From Centropus unirufus (Eukaryota > Chordata > Aves > Cuculiformes > Centropidae): 64,000 nt of DNA. The notes beneath the pieces were generated by a model. It made no database searches. It saw nothing but the letters and a program-made list of their open reading frames with translations, and was not told where the DNA came from. The translations under genes were made by a program, and so were the position numbers. Shown here piece by piece: positions 9,130 to 21,060 of the stretch (positions are counted from its first letter, which is position 1; every line of letters begins with the position of its first letter). The DNA lies in assembly GCA_013397695.1 (NCBI GenBank), contig VYZI01000524.1:186001-250000 (forward strand), given 5' to 3'.

Positions 9130-12100
9130 ATGCCAATTGTCAGAACTGTGAGCAGAGCTGTCAGCCAGCTGCTGCAAAGCTCTGGCTGTGGATGTGGGAT
9201 TTCCATCGTGCCGGTTCGATTCATTGGAGTCTCACCGCGTCAGGTTGCCTCCGATGCTGCCTTTCACTCGGTTTCTTTTTCCGAGTCTGATCATCCTCGG
9301 GTGCTAATTACAGGTGAGCATTCCTGTCATAACGCTTTTCTTGCTCCAGCTTCAGTCGAGTCCCCCACTTCTCCCTTCCTGGTGAGCAGAATGCTGGAAG
9401 CAAAAATACTCAATTTGTTCTAGAATTGTGAGTCTTTCCTGTATGCTGATAGGATCAGAGTCCTACAGAAGCTTTCCTACTATTTTTATTCCAGAAATCT
9501 ACTAAAAACAGTTTGTTTGAAATGTGTAATAATAGAGCTCTATATTTTGATATCACTTTCTCTGATTTTTTGACTCCTGTCTGTTGCCTTTTAGGTGGCC
9601 TTGGCCAGCTTGGAGTGGGACTTGCTAAGCTGCTGAGGTATGGTGTGGTTCTCTGACTTGCCATTAGTAGTCCAAGCTATAGCCATCACTTCTAGAAGCA
9701 ATAGTTTTTAGAAAAGCTGTTTATAACAAAATCCTAGGGACAGTTGCAGTTTCTTTTTTGCCTCTTCGTTTTGTAAAACACTTGAAATATTCACACATTT
9801 ATAAGGAATAAGGTGCCTTATTTACTTGAATGCAAACAGAAATAAAAATTAGGATACAAGATCTTTTAAGTTTTTATAATTTGGTGAAAGATGAACAAAT
9901 GCAGCAAACAAAGTAAAACATGTTTTTCTTCTAGCTTCTTCTGTTCTCCAACCTGACACACACTTACCTTATTCTTTTCTGTTATCTCTTCAAGAAATGT
10001 AAAATGTTCTGAGGGTTCTCCCTGATTCCTTATCCTTGTCCCTATGCAAAACTACAGAGTATCATTTGCATGTAGAGGGTGTGTGTGACAGAGGATTTGG
10101 ACTGTAAACAAAAATGAGCTTACTCGCTGCATTCAACACTGTGGGGCAGTTTGGATCTGTTTTACCAATTCTATTATACATTTACAAATAATGGAAGGCT
10201 GGAATGAATGTACTCCAACACCAGCCGACTCACTCTCTGGGACAGCCATGTGTTGATTAGAAAAGCACAAGGCAGAGATTGTGCAGATGTATTTACTTTG
10301 ATGTAACAGTAGCTGCAGTTACAGCAAGCCCAGTGGCTGCTTTTTTTTTTTTTTCTGCAGGGGAGGAGATTATCTCTGGGTAAAATTTTCAGAAAGGGGA
10401 GGGTAGGAAAATATTTCTTCTCAAATTTCTCTATCCTTATTCAGTCTTTCACTGCTGCTAGGTGTAATCTGCTAATTATCTAAGGTGTTATATTAACAGT
10501 TATGGGACTGGTATTTTTAAGTGCAGTAGCTGATTCCACTGTGGAAATTACTGTTTTTCTGATATATCTCCTGATAAAACAGCAGCATAGCAACAAGAAT
10601 TATCTTGAAGGCTGTGGACTCACTGTACCGTGTGGGTGTTTTTATACAGGAAACGCTTTGGAAAGAACAACGTGATCTTGTCTGACATTAGAAAGCCTGC
10701 GGATAATGTTTTTTACAGCGGTAAGTGACTGGGGGAACATACGGGAAAAAAAACTCTTGACTTTACCTCTAATTACCAAAGTCTAAATGATCAGTGGATT
10801 AAACTGAACAAGTTGCCATTGGAAACTTCTGGATAATGCCTTCCTGCTTTGAAATCTTGCCAAGACATTGATTTCTTCTGCCTATTATTCTAGTTTTCTA
10901 AATGGGTTATTTTGTATTTTTTCATTTTGTTGGCCAGAATAAATACTTGATTCAAATGGAGCTTGACTGTCGTGCTGCTGCTGTTAAAAACAGTTGATTT
11001 TATTCTTTTGCGGGGAGCAAATTGGAAATTGAATTTGTACTTTATTTTTCCATGCTCAAGCAATTTTTTTCATAAGGTGCATGTAGAGTAGTTTTTTGGA
11101 CTCTTTAGTTTTCATTAGAAACTTGCACAAGTTTTCCTTTATTATTACTATTGGATGAGGTATTTGGCTATTTGAGTAGTGTACACTAGTTGTTCCCTGT
11201 TTTCATGCCTTTGCATAAAACAGCAGACTGCATAAGTTTGTTGTTGGTGTAAAAGTAGCGTTTTCCCTTCATTTCTCCTGCCTACTGCTGCTAGGTGCAT
11301 ATTCTGCTCTGCAGTCAAATCCTCAGTGTAGATATGGTCAAGAAGCAAGTATTTGAGTTCTATGTAGAACTTTTCTTTGCTTTCATTCTTTCTGGCATTC
11401 AATTTCCTACTGCATCCATTTCTTCTAGGTCCTTTTATCTACGCGGACATCTTGGACTACAAGAATTTACGTGAGATAGTGGTGAATAATCGGATAACTT
11501 GGCTGTTCCACTATAGTGCTTTGCTCAGTGCTGTTGGAGAAGCAAATGTCCCTTTGGCCAGAGCTGTAAATATTACTGGTATGTGAAAAGAGTTTCAAGT
11601 CCATGACTCCTACAGAGGCTTGAGAAAGTGCAGTGGTTGTTCTGATAAATCCTGTTGCTTGTTCCAGGTTTACACAATGTTCTGGATATTGCAGCTGAGC
11701 ATAATTTGAGACTATTTGTTCCAAGCACTATTGGAGCTTTTGGACCCACATCTCCTCGAGATCCAACTCCTGATCTCTGTATTCAGAGACCAAGGACAAT
11801 CTATGGAGTCTCCAAGGTTCACGCTGAGCTCATGGGAGAAGTGAGAATTTTTTATTTTATTTATTTCATGGAGGCTTTGGGAGAACTTCATTGCTTTTCT
11901 AAGATTCTAGTGTAGTGATAGGGCAGGGAGTAAGGGTTTTAAGCTGAAAGAGGGGAGAAGGAAGAGTTTTCTTCCTGTGAAGGTTGTGAGGCACTGGCAC
12001 AGGTTGCCCAGAGAAGTCATGGCTACCCCATCCCTGGAGGTGTTCAAGGCCAGGCTGGATGAGGCTTTGAGCAACCTGATGCATTGGAAGGTGTCCCTGC

Positions 12101-14313
12101 CTATAACAGGGGAGCTGAAACTGGATGGGCTTTTATGTCCTTTCCAACTCAAACCATTCTATGATTCCTCACTGCTATGGTTTTTTTTCTTCCCATTCTT
12201 TCCTTCCTTCAATACTTTGAGGCAGCTCTTAAGGACAAATATCTCTGGGGTTTTACTGGGAAAAGTACAAAGAATTGGAAGCTGGCAAACATCTATCTTT
12301 CAATATCGTTCTTTACCTGCTTCTTTTGAGTTGGCTTCTCTGCTTCATCATAAATGCGTATGAAGCCTTGTGAAAATATGCTGGGCAATGATGACTTTTA
12401 CTCCACTAGAAAAGGGCAAGTGGAGAGCTCAGCTACTTGGCAAGGGACAGAGGCTGTTCAGTTGTTCCTTGTCTTTCATCCCTATCATGGGATGGCTATA
12501 GAGTGTAGGTTCATTCTGTGGCATATTTTTCCAGGGGAATCAGTGAGTCAAGTGGTGTAGTCTTGATGTGTAAAGCTATGTTTCTCTCCTCCCTCCATAG
12601 TACTACCATTACCGGTATGGCCTAGACTTCCGCTGCCTGAGGTATCCAGGAATTATATCTGCTGACTCTCAGCCTGGTGGGGGAACAACAGGTAAGTGAC
12701 TTGTGTGTATATTGCAGGCAAGAACAGCAAAAAATGTAAGTTGATAGAGCATTTTTAATGTATTTGTAGAAATTTACTCTGTGGCAGCACAGAGGATCAG
12801 GGAAAAGATGCTGTTTCAGCAGTGAGACGATACTTCTGTCCACTCTGGTCTCTGGCATCATTTTGTAGCCTTTAAGTTTAAGCAATATCTGAGAGGTTTT
12901 GGATTAGTTACAGTCATTGAGACTATTTACCTTAAAAATACTTTAAACTCTGCTGTCTTGCTGCAATGTGCAAATGCTGGAATAGCATCATAGAATCATT
13001 CAGGTTGTAAAAGACCTTTAAGGTCAAGTCCTACCATAAACCCAGCACTACTATGCCTATTAAAACATATCCCGAAGGATAGTTCAGGGAGAGTTCTTAC
13101 ACTCCTGCTGTACACTGTCAGTCATAGTGAGTTCTGCTGCTGGATTTTACTCCGGAGACTTTGGTAATCTGAGGATTGTTGGCTGTCATGAAGTGAATAA
13201 CGAATGGAGGGAGATGAGAGCATGCACCCATTGTTCTTTTCTACAGATTATGCTGTCCAGATTTTCCATGATGCCATGAAGACTGGCAAATTTCAGTGCA
13301 ACCTAAAGCCAGACACTCGTCTCCCTATGATGTATATTGATGACTGTCTGAGAGCAACTCTAGAGGTCATGGAGGCCCCTGCAGAGGCCCTGAGCATGAG
13401 GACATACAACATTAGTGCCATGAGTTTCACTCCTGAGGAGCTGGCGCAGGAGGTGCAGAAGCATGTTCCCGAGCTCCAGGTGACCTACAACGTGGATAAA
13501 GTCAGGCAAGCCATAGGTTAGTATTGGCTTCTTTGGCAGTGGGTAAGGAAAAATATAACATTGCTATACGTTAAGGCCAAAACAAAGTTTATCATAGAAT
13601 GGTTTTGCATCAGGAGGGACTTTAAAGATCATCCCGTTCCAACCCCCTTGTCATGGGCAGGGACGCCGTTCACTCAGTCACATTGCTTAAAGCCCTACCC
13701 AACCCAGCCTTGAACACCTCCAAGGATTGTGCTTTCACCACTTCTCTGGACAACATGGGCCAAGGCCTCACCACTCTCACAGGGAAACATTTTTTTTCCT
13801 AATGTCTCGTCTAAATCTGCCCTCTTTCCTCATCCTATCCTCACATTCCCTGATAAAGAGTCCCTCTCCAGTTTTCCCGAAGGCCTCCTTTAAGTACTGG
13901 AAAGCTGCTGTAAGGTCTCCCTGGAGCCTTCTCTTGTCTAGGCTGAACAAGTCCAACTCTCTCACCCTGTCCTCCTATCGGAGGTGCATGAGCCCTTGTG
14001 TTGTCTTCATGGCCCCTTTCTTTAGGTACTGGGAAATTGCTCCTGTACAATTCAAGCTGTGCAGTTTGAAAGTCAGCTGTAGTAGTTTAATTGCCCAGCG
14101 ATGATACATCTTGAACTTTAAAGAAATCTTTCTTCAGCCTCATGCTCCTTGTTTCTTCTCTTTTTCCCTGCAGCTGACAGCTGGCCAATGAACTTTGATG
14201 ACAGGAATGCCCGAAGGGATTGGGGCTGGAAACATGATTATGATCTCCCCGAGTTGGTGACTACGATGTTCAGCTTCCTTGGGTCTGACTCCAGAATTGC
14301 TCAAGCTAACTGA
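9130..14313 (+). CDS. TDH: L-threonine 3-dehydrogenase, mitochondrial; complete, 8 coding exons
   Basis: The gene encodes the NAD-dependent enzyme that oxidises L-threonine to 2-amino-3-ketobutyrate in mitochondria; GCAT then cleaves the product to glycine and acetyl-CoA. Coding exons are 9130-9313, 9595-9637, 10650-10720, 11429-11578, 11668-11840, 12601-12691, 13247-13516 and 14174-14313. All introns are GT..AG and the phases agree. The total is 1122 nt, giving 373 aa plus a stop, the length I recall for mouse Tdh. The N-terminus (residues 1 to about 55) is Arg/Ser-rich without acidic residues at first, as in a mitochondrial presequence. An extended short-chain dehydrogenase fold follows: nucleotide-binding GGLGQLG at 62-68, acidic Asp88 in LSDIRK at the end of beta2, VPSTIGAFGP at 167-176 and the catalytic YGVSK (Tyr195, Lys199). 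RCLRYPG and PGGGTTDYAVQIF are further family signatures. The start is the first ATG after a splice acceptor at 9110-9111. No frameshift or stop interrupts it. The family assignment is very secure; the exact first codon is slightly less so. Confidence 0.96.
9803..10075 (+). repeat. Intron-2 segment of TDH with a second copy at 43.8 kb
   Basis: About 273 bases inside TDH intron 2 match 43817-44089 in the same orientation. A by-eye alignment shows roughly four of five positions alike with small indels. An exact 28-base match (9867-9894 with 43877-43904) is followed, after one mismatch, by a 17-base match (9896-9912). This copy has no CR1 beside it and is probably the older location. Confidence 0.88.
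11909..12168 (+). mobile_element. CR1 LINE in TDH intron 5, sense orientation
   Basis: GTGTAGTGATAGGGCAGGGA through GCACTGGCACAGGTTGCCCA, GAGCAACCTGATGCATTGGA and an AAACCATTCTATGATTCC end. About 260 bp, inserted 70 bases after exon 5. Confidence 0.9.
12982..13085 (-). mobile_element. CR1 LINE 3' end in TDH intron 6
   Basis: ATAGCATCATAGAATCATTC, then GGTTGTAAAAGACCTTTAAG and CAGCACTACTATGCCTATTA. About 100 bases of a minus-oriented 3' end. Confidence 0.8.
13590..14060 (-). mobile_element. CR1 LINE in TDH intron 7, antisense orientation
   Basis: TATCATAGAATGGTTTTGCA, CCCTTGTCATGGGCAGGGAC, TTGAACACCTCCAAGGATTG and CAGTTTTCCCGAAGGCCTCC, continuing to CTCACCCTGTCCTCCTATCG. About 470 bp. It is inverted relative to the CR1 in intron 5. 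Confidence 0.9.
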
Positions 14314-14470
14314 AATACTTTGTAAGACGTTTCCAGATTTCCACAGAGGACCAGGAAGAAATGGCTAAATTAGTTTATAATTTTCTGAGTCTTAGAGCAT
14401 GTCAGTTATTAATTTTCGTAAGTAGCAATAGAGTTGGGCAGAAACATACTGTAGCCGGAATGTGCTATTA

Positions 14471-14476
14471 AATAAA
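14471..14476 (+). terminator. TDH: Possible proximal TDH polyadenylation signal
   Basis: A canonical AATAAA lies 158 bases after the TDH stop, in AT-rich sequence (tattAAATAAAAC). Further AATAAA hexamers occur at 17025-17030 and 17086-17091, just before the next CR1 element. A short 3' UTR, or a long one of about 2.7 kb, are both possible. Transcript data would decide. Confidence 0.5.
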
Positions 14477-17024
14477 ACAACATCATTTGGTAAGGTCTCC
14501 AAACACAGCACTGAGGACAAATACAGAATTCTTGAACTTTCATGCTTAAGCAACTAGAGAGAAAAAGCAAAGCACTTACTCCTGGCTAATGGCTCTCCAA
14601 TCATTCCTGCTGCCTGCCTCTTTGGCAAACATCACGGGGTGATACTGGTGATACTGAAACCTGATGTTTCAGGCACATCCTGCAAAGTTAACAATTGGTT
14701 TTTCATTTTCCTGGTGGAGGATATTGAGGTATAGTAAGATATGATCCTTTCTACTCTTTGCTTACAAAAGAGAGATTAGAAATGCTACTTCATGTTTCCA
14801 GATGGCAATGGTCATGGCAATTCTAGTTTGAAATCAAACTTTGGTTGGTAGTTCTTATTTATATATGGAGAGAGTGCTGTATAAACATACACTTTTCTAT
14901 ATGTAGAGGATACAAAGTTGCATTAGTCTTATAATGCTTATAAACATGAAGAGGAATAGGACTTGAATTCTCAATATGCTTTAAAAAGACAGAGTTTACA
15001 AGCCAAGCTTTGTTCTGTTCTTTGAAAGTGGTGCTGCCTCCGGATTAATTTTGGAGGTAGACCTGAAATCTGAAGAGCTGTTACTTGTATGTGAATCTGG
15101 ATCATATTTCAGGAAGGCAATGCCTGGTATGGGTTTATTGTAAATTAGCAGTACTTGTGGTTATCCCAGTTGTTTGCTGTGCTAGCACAATGACATACTG
15201 CCTGGAGCAAGTTTTAAAGGTGGGCTGATGATGGAGCCTTACAGCCGAATCAAGTCAGCCATTGAAATCTGTTTATGTTCACTGCATTTTCCGTGTGCAC
15301 TCTTAAGTAGATGCTATGTATGTGTAACTCTCATATGATTTTATTCCTTAGAGGAGGATCTGGAAGCTGAAACCATCTTCTAGCTACAGTTAAGGGCTGT
15401 TCTACTCCTTGTTTCATGCACAGGAGATTCTGGGATTAACAAGGGAGTCATAGTAGCTGCATGCAAGGAAGATCTGTCTATCAAAAAGCTACTTAGGAGA
15501 CGTTGAGAAATGACAGACTGGAGAGACGGGAAAGCCATTTTAGGTAAAATATCAGTTTCCATGGATGTGAATCTGAGCCATCAGCTACTATAGTGATAGG
15601 ATGCGTTGAGAGACAGCATCTGGGAACTTTGGATTTATTTTTATTTTTTTTTCAAAGAAAAAATATCTTTCATTTTCAAAATGACTGGAAATTCCCTATA
15701 TGAAGCTCTCAATTGTTTTTGTCTTGTATACTCCAATAGCATATGTAGGTAAATAAGTTCAAGTATTTTTTTGCCTACGACATACTTGTTGTGTTTTCTG
15801 TCACAATGCTTTGGCAGTTTTGAGTCTATTATGCTTTCTGTAACCTTGCAGTGTTTCCTCAGTGAGTGGGTAACTGATGTGACCAGATTTCTGTCTCTTT
15901 GTGAAGGAGGCTACATGCTGCAGGGAAACATTTTCTAAAGAAAGTAACCTTCAAATGAATATTCTGTGGTGAAACCCAGTTACTTTAAACATTCGTTAAA
16001 CTTGTATCTCTTGTGTTGTATATATCTTAATGTTTCATCTCTTGGCGAAGTATGTGTTTCCCAGTTATTTAAGCTCAAAAACTTCTAAGGTTGTGGCCTT
16101 TTATGGAAACATTTTTATACTGTTTACGTTTCTGAAGAAAACAAGTTTTTAAACTTTGACCACAGTTTTAACTGTCACATTGTGCAAGTGGAATATTTGG
16201 CCCAATGGGCCAGGAAAGTTGGCCCTCCATTCTTACCTGTCAAGGAAAGACTGGCTCAGGTTTTGTCCTATGCCCTGCCAAAACAGGATTATCTCCTAGG
16301 GAACTGTTACACGGAGCTGTCAGGTTAAGGGCTTTAATACAAGCCGAAGTGTCTTGTCCCTTCCAGTCTCTTATAATTCAGACCCTGGGGACTCCTCATT
16401 GCCTCTGTTCTACGAGACGGGTAAACATAAAGAGTTGTTGATAGGTCTCACTCCATTTTGTTACTTCACTCAATGTCATGGGATGTACTCCCCTCACCCT
16501 TGTCCACATCTTCAGTTAAAACTAACAGGAGTGAAGAGCAAGGATGTTCCTTCTGAAACACACTGGCCGTGGTTGTGACATTGTACGAAAGCTTTGGATA
16601 ATGTCCTGCAGCTAAGGTGAAATTCGAACCTGTGGTACTCTCTTTCTCTTTCTGCCAAAAGCTGCCGACTTCACTTAGCAGCAGCTACTCAAGAAACTTC
16701 TATTTTGCAAAATCTGAAATAAGTATGCAACAGAGTTGTTTGAAGGTAACAAAGTGATGATAGGGAATGCAATTAGAGATGCCCACATGGTCTGAGTCCT
16801 ATTTGAAATCCTGGTTTTCAGGCCATGACCAAGGCTGCATGTTTTTCCCTATCTTTCCCATTAAATTCTGTTGTAACCATGTTACAGCATTTTCTGTATT
16901 AAACCAATTTGAGGTGGTACAAAATGTACAACTTTTGCTACTTGTTTGAAATTTGACTTCTGGGCAGAGATTTCTCTCATGACATTTGAGCGTTGTAGCT
17001 GTTAAATTACTCATTCAGGAGAAA

Positions 17025-17091
17025 AATAAAACTTGTTAAGAATATTTTTTTCAAATATTGTAAGTTGTGGATTGATGCCAACTGAAATAAA
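17025..17091 (+). terminator. Possible distal TDH polyadenylation signals (two AATAAA)
   Basis: AATAAA occurs at 17025-17030 and again at 17086-17091. They close an AT-rich, CR1-free stretch that begins at the TDH stop codon. That pattern would fit a long 3' UTR, but AT-rich DNA gives such hexamers by chance, so this is a weak call. Confidence 0.25.
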
Positions 17092-17157
17092 ACCCTATGC
17101 AGACATGTCCTTGTTTTGTCATCCTTATGTAAGGTGTGCAAGAGCTGTGATGGGTGT

Positions 17158-17440
17158 TGGTCTCTTCTTCCAAGTAAGGAGCAATGGGATGAGAGGAAAT
17201 AGCCTCAAGTTGTGTCCGGGAATGTTCAGATTGGATATTAGGAAAAAATTCTTTATTGAAAGAGGGATGAAGCGTTGGGACAGGCTGCCTAGGGCAGTGG
17301 TGGAGTCCCCATCTCTGAATGTGATCAAAAAGCATGTAGCTATAGCACTTTGGGACATGGTTTAGTAGGCACGATGGTGTTGGGCTGGCAGTTGGATTGG
17401 ATTTTAGAGGTCTTACTTATTCTGTGGTTCTGTACTGATT
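17158..17440 (+). mobile_element. CR1 LINE fragment just downstream of TDH
   Basis: TTGGTCTCTTCTTCCAAGTA, then AGCAATGGGATGAGAGGAAA, GATTGGATATTAGG and GACAGGCTGCCTAGGGCAGT, ending in a GATGGTGTTGGG variant and TTCTGTGGTTCTG. The tail differs from that of most copies here, so it belongs to another CR1 subfamily. Confidence 0.88.
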
Positions 17441-18179
17441 GGTGCTGAAGCCTTTATTTCAGCCGCAGAAGTGGTGCATGATTTGAGGCAAAGAGAAAGA
17501 TAGTGACACTCCCTAGTCTGCGCAGGGACTATCAGACAGGTGTATGTACGTTTAACTTTCTGGTGATTATTCCAGTTGCTCTGTGTAGCAGAGAATTGCT
17601 CACAGGCAAACACAGCATGGTTACCCTTTAATCTTCAGTGAGCCACTAGGCAGGTGTATGGGCGGTGTCTGTAGGTGGCACCCATCCAAAACGTGCTGCG
17701 TTTCACATGTTCCTCTGTCATTTTGCGGTTCTCAGCCCTTTCTTGTATTGCACACCCAGCTGGTCTGTCTTCAGCCATGTTTCTATCTTTCTTTACATCC
17801 AAGCAGCTTGGAAATGGCAAGAATAGAGCAATGGTCTTCTCAGCTTTAAAGAGTGCATGCTGAGAACTAAGGATTGTAGAGTCCTCATTTCTGCTTCAGT
17901 GCAGGCTCCAGCTGTCGCACAATGGGTAGCATTGGTTGTGGGGAGAAGTTTGTGCAGACCTGAGAATGAGTGTGCTCCTAATACCTTATAATGGACCTGC
18001 CCTGCGTTAATCATTGAATTAACATTTCCTCCCAGTTAAACAAGGCTTTTCTCTCCTCCTACACCTCCACTTTCTCACACTGGGAACTTCCTTCTGTGGA
18101 GGAAGTGCTCTGCTTGACCATAATTGAATGACTAATGCTTCTTGCAGAACAGCAGGTCAAGGGAGGTGATTCTTTTCTT

Positions 18180-18732
18180 CCCTTCTACGCTGCTCTTGTG
18201 AGACCTCACCTGGAGTCCTGCATTCAGTTCTGGCATCTTCAGCACAGGAAGGATATGAATTTGTTGGAGCAAGTCCAGAGGAGGCAATAGAGATAATCTG
18301 AGGGCTGGAGCAGCTCCCATATAAGGACAGGGTGAGCGAGTTGGAGTTGTTCAGTCTAGAGAAGGCTCCTCCAGAGAGACCTTAGAGCAGCTCCCAGTAC
18401 TGAAAGGGTCTCTGGGAAAGCTGGGGAGGGGCTCTTCATCAGGGGGTGCAGGGATAGGACAAGGATGAACAGATTTAAGCTGAAAGAGGGAAGATTTTGG
18501 TTAGATATTAGGAAGAAATGTTTTCCTGTCAGGGTGGTGAGGCGCTGGCACAGGTTGTCCAGGGATGCTGCAGAAGCCCCATCCCTGGAAGTGTTGAAGG
18601 CCAGGCTGAATGAGGCATTGAGCAACCTGTTGCAGTGGAAGGTGTCCCTGCCCCTGGCAGGGGCATCTGAACTGAGTGAGCTTTAAGGTCCCTTCCAACC
18701 CAGACCATTATATCCCTCTACGATTCTATGTT
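18180..18732 (+). mobile_element. CR1 LINE, ~550 bp
   Basis: Starts near GTGAGACCTCACCTGGAGTC (end of the ORF2 region) and runs through CAGCACAGGAAGGATATG, CTCTTCATCAGGGGGTGCAG and GGCAGGGGCATCTGA to CTACGATTCTATG. Same layout as the copies at 58.7 and 60.1 kb. Confidence 0.92.
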
Positions 18733-20396
18733 TCCTTGATGATTTGCCTTCAGTTCAGCCACTAGTGTCATTGTGCTCACTTTGCTGCTCCCATTGAAGA
18801 GGGAATGCGCAGAGCTGAAGCAGTACTGACACCAAAGTTATTGGCAGGCGTACACTACAAAGCTGTAAAGGAAGGAGCTCTGCTCTTTCTCAGGGTGTGA
18901 ACGCTGACAGGGCATGCTTTTTCAGCTTCTCTTGGTTTGGAATGGGTACTGAACTATGTGCCTCTGTGGCAATGTGCTAGTAATACCCAGGCTGTTGAAT
19001 TGGATGCAGGGCCTGGGGGAAGGGTCTTTCTGTCATCCTGAATGTCACTGTTCAGCCCCGGCGTAGAAATGCAACACCCGCTCGGGTCTGAGTCCTGTTG
19101 CAATGATGAATTCTTGAGATGGCTAAACTTTAAGCCTGTACAGATGCAGCTGTTTTCTGCTGTTGGCTGCTTAAGACATCAGAGAGGTACAGAAAAGGAG
19201 GAACCTTCCTTCAGCAGAACAGTATCAGGACTGCAGGTCATTAACCTCTATGCTTTTGGAAACCCTTCCTTAGGAGGGAGTCAGGCTTTAATATACCATT
19301 TGTTGAGGGCTCTGCATGCCTCCAGGGAGAATTCAGACCTGGGGAGTTGGAGAAAAGAGCACAAGATCTAGGGTTAGCCAGAGGGCAGGAGTGTGGCTCT
19401 GGGGAATGGGATGCCCGCCTTGCAACCTCCACTTATCTCATTCTGGCAGGGCTTGGGGCTTTCCAGCTCCCTACGTACAGGCTGTTTCTAATTTAGATGA
19501 GCATTAGCTGGCACGATGAAGTCTTTGCCCTTCTCTGGAGGCTCGCACCAGCTGAGTGCTCTTCAGGCTATTTTTGGATTCATACCATATTTGTACACGA
19601 TGCTAAATTCCCTGTGGGACTGAGTGTCTGTGGCACAGCTGGGTCTGAGGGAGGCTGTAAGGGGTACAGATATATAGGCTTCCACATCCCAGATGAGTAG
19701 CAGTGTTGCAAGAAGGATGCTGGTTCTGTCCTTCCTGGGTGCTTCATTTCTGTCACAGAACGATGGCTATGATGATGCTCACCTCTTCAAGCCAGTGCCA
19801 GCCTCTGGAATAAGAGAGGAATAAGGTGTTAAGAGATGATGGTAACTCTATACAGTAATAAGTGTTGGCACATATGGCCAGCAGAGACAGGAGCAAACAA
19901 CCTTTGTGCTCCAGCAGGACCATTGTAGACCTCAAATCCGGAGCAGGCATTGCTCAGCCACGAAATAAATTTGCTCCCTGCACCTGATACCACAATTGGG
20001 AACAATTTAGGATGTTTTCTTTCAAGCTGGTGGTGATTATCTGCATTTCTGAGGAATCAAGCCAACAGTTTAGTAAAACTGAGATCCAATTCATCACTGC
20101 AGTGGTAGTCCAGTGCAACCATCATCCATCCTGGTTGAGTGGTTGCTTCTACACATTTAATCTCTTCCAGTAGTTTTTTCTCCTATAGACCTTGAGAGTG
20201 TCCCTGAGGAGTAAACTGAAGCTCCTGAGAAGGTACAGTGCTCAGGTCAGTGTTCAGTTTTGAGGAGATTTCATCTTCTTGCCAAAAAACCCATGAATGG
20301 CTGGGTGCCATCCACATACCAAACTTCCCTCTCATCTTACTTTGGATGGGCCCTCACAGCACAGAAGATCTGAAGTGCTGGATAGTATTTTGTACA
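18733..20396. other. Intergenic, nothing recognised
   Basis: Only short, unrecognised open frames; no repeat that I can name. Confidence 0.5.
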
Positions 20397-21060
20397 ATCA
20401 TAGAATCAAAGAATCATTAAAGTTAGAAAAGATCTCTAACATCATCCAGCCCAACCATCAGTTCAACACCACCGTGTCTCCGAAACCATGTCCCAAAGTA
20501 CCATTGCTACACACTTTTTTAACACCTTCAGGGATGGTGACTTCACCACTTGCCTGGACAGCTTCTTCCAATGCTTCACCACTTTTTCAGTAAAGAAATG
20601 TTTCCTAATATCCAATGTAAACCTCCCCTGGTGCAACTTGAGGCCATTTACTCCCAGCCTGTCACTTGGGAGAAGAGACCAATACCCACCTTGCTTCAAA
20701 CTCCTTCCAGGTAGTTGTTGCAAATCTCCCCAGCCTCTTTTTCTCCAGGATAAACCACATTTCCCTCAGCTGCTTTTCATAGCACTATGCTCCAGATCCT
20801 TCCTCACCTCCTTTTCCCTTCTCTGGACACACTCTAGCCCCTCAATGTATTTCTTGTAGTGAGGAGCCTAAAACTGAGCATAGGATTCAAGGTGCAGACT
20901 CACCAGCACCAAGTACAGAGTCATGATCACTTGCCTGCTCCTGCTGGCCATAACATTTCTTCTGATCTCAAGTAGAACTCTGATACCCTGCAAAGCAAAG
21001 TGCCACAAAGCATTCCTTATTTCCATTCTGCTTTCCTCTGCTGACCACCCTGGAAAGCAT
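20397..21060 (-). mobile_element. CR1 LINE, longest copy in the window (~660 bp)
   Basis: TCATAGAATCAAAGAATCAT, CATCCAGCCCAACCATCAG, ACCTTCAGGGATGGTGACTT, TCTGGACACACTCTAGCCCC and GATCACTTGCCTGCTCCTGC are successive antisense CR1 blocks reaching into the ORF2 end. The left (3') end is clear; the right end is approximate. Confidence 0.88.

Larger units (their letters stand above)
14314..17157 (+). other. AT-rich stretch after TDH: 3' UTR or intergenic
   Basis: No coding exon is recognised here, and there is no clear CR1 for 2.8 kb, unlike most of the window. Open frames are short and unlike known proteins. Absence of retroelements together with AT-richness is compatible with a long 3' UTR; I cannot show it. 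Confidence 0.4.

Noticed and set aside
9130..9423. A 97-codon single-exon protein starting at the TDH ATG
   Set aside because: It is TDH exon 1 read through the donor at 9314 into intron 1.
16610..16690. tRNA-like T-loop (GGTTCGAAT on the minus strand near 16625-16640)
   Set aside because: The bases flanking the loop do not pair as a T stem and no matching D or anticodon arm is visible.
18356..18698. Several 60-90-codon frames with a repeated pattern (for example RRWHRLSRDAAEAPSLEV)
   Set aside because: The same peptide pattern recurs at every CR1 3' end (near 350, 12000, 18540, 39530, 44200). It is translation of CR1 non-coding tail, not a gene family.
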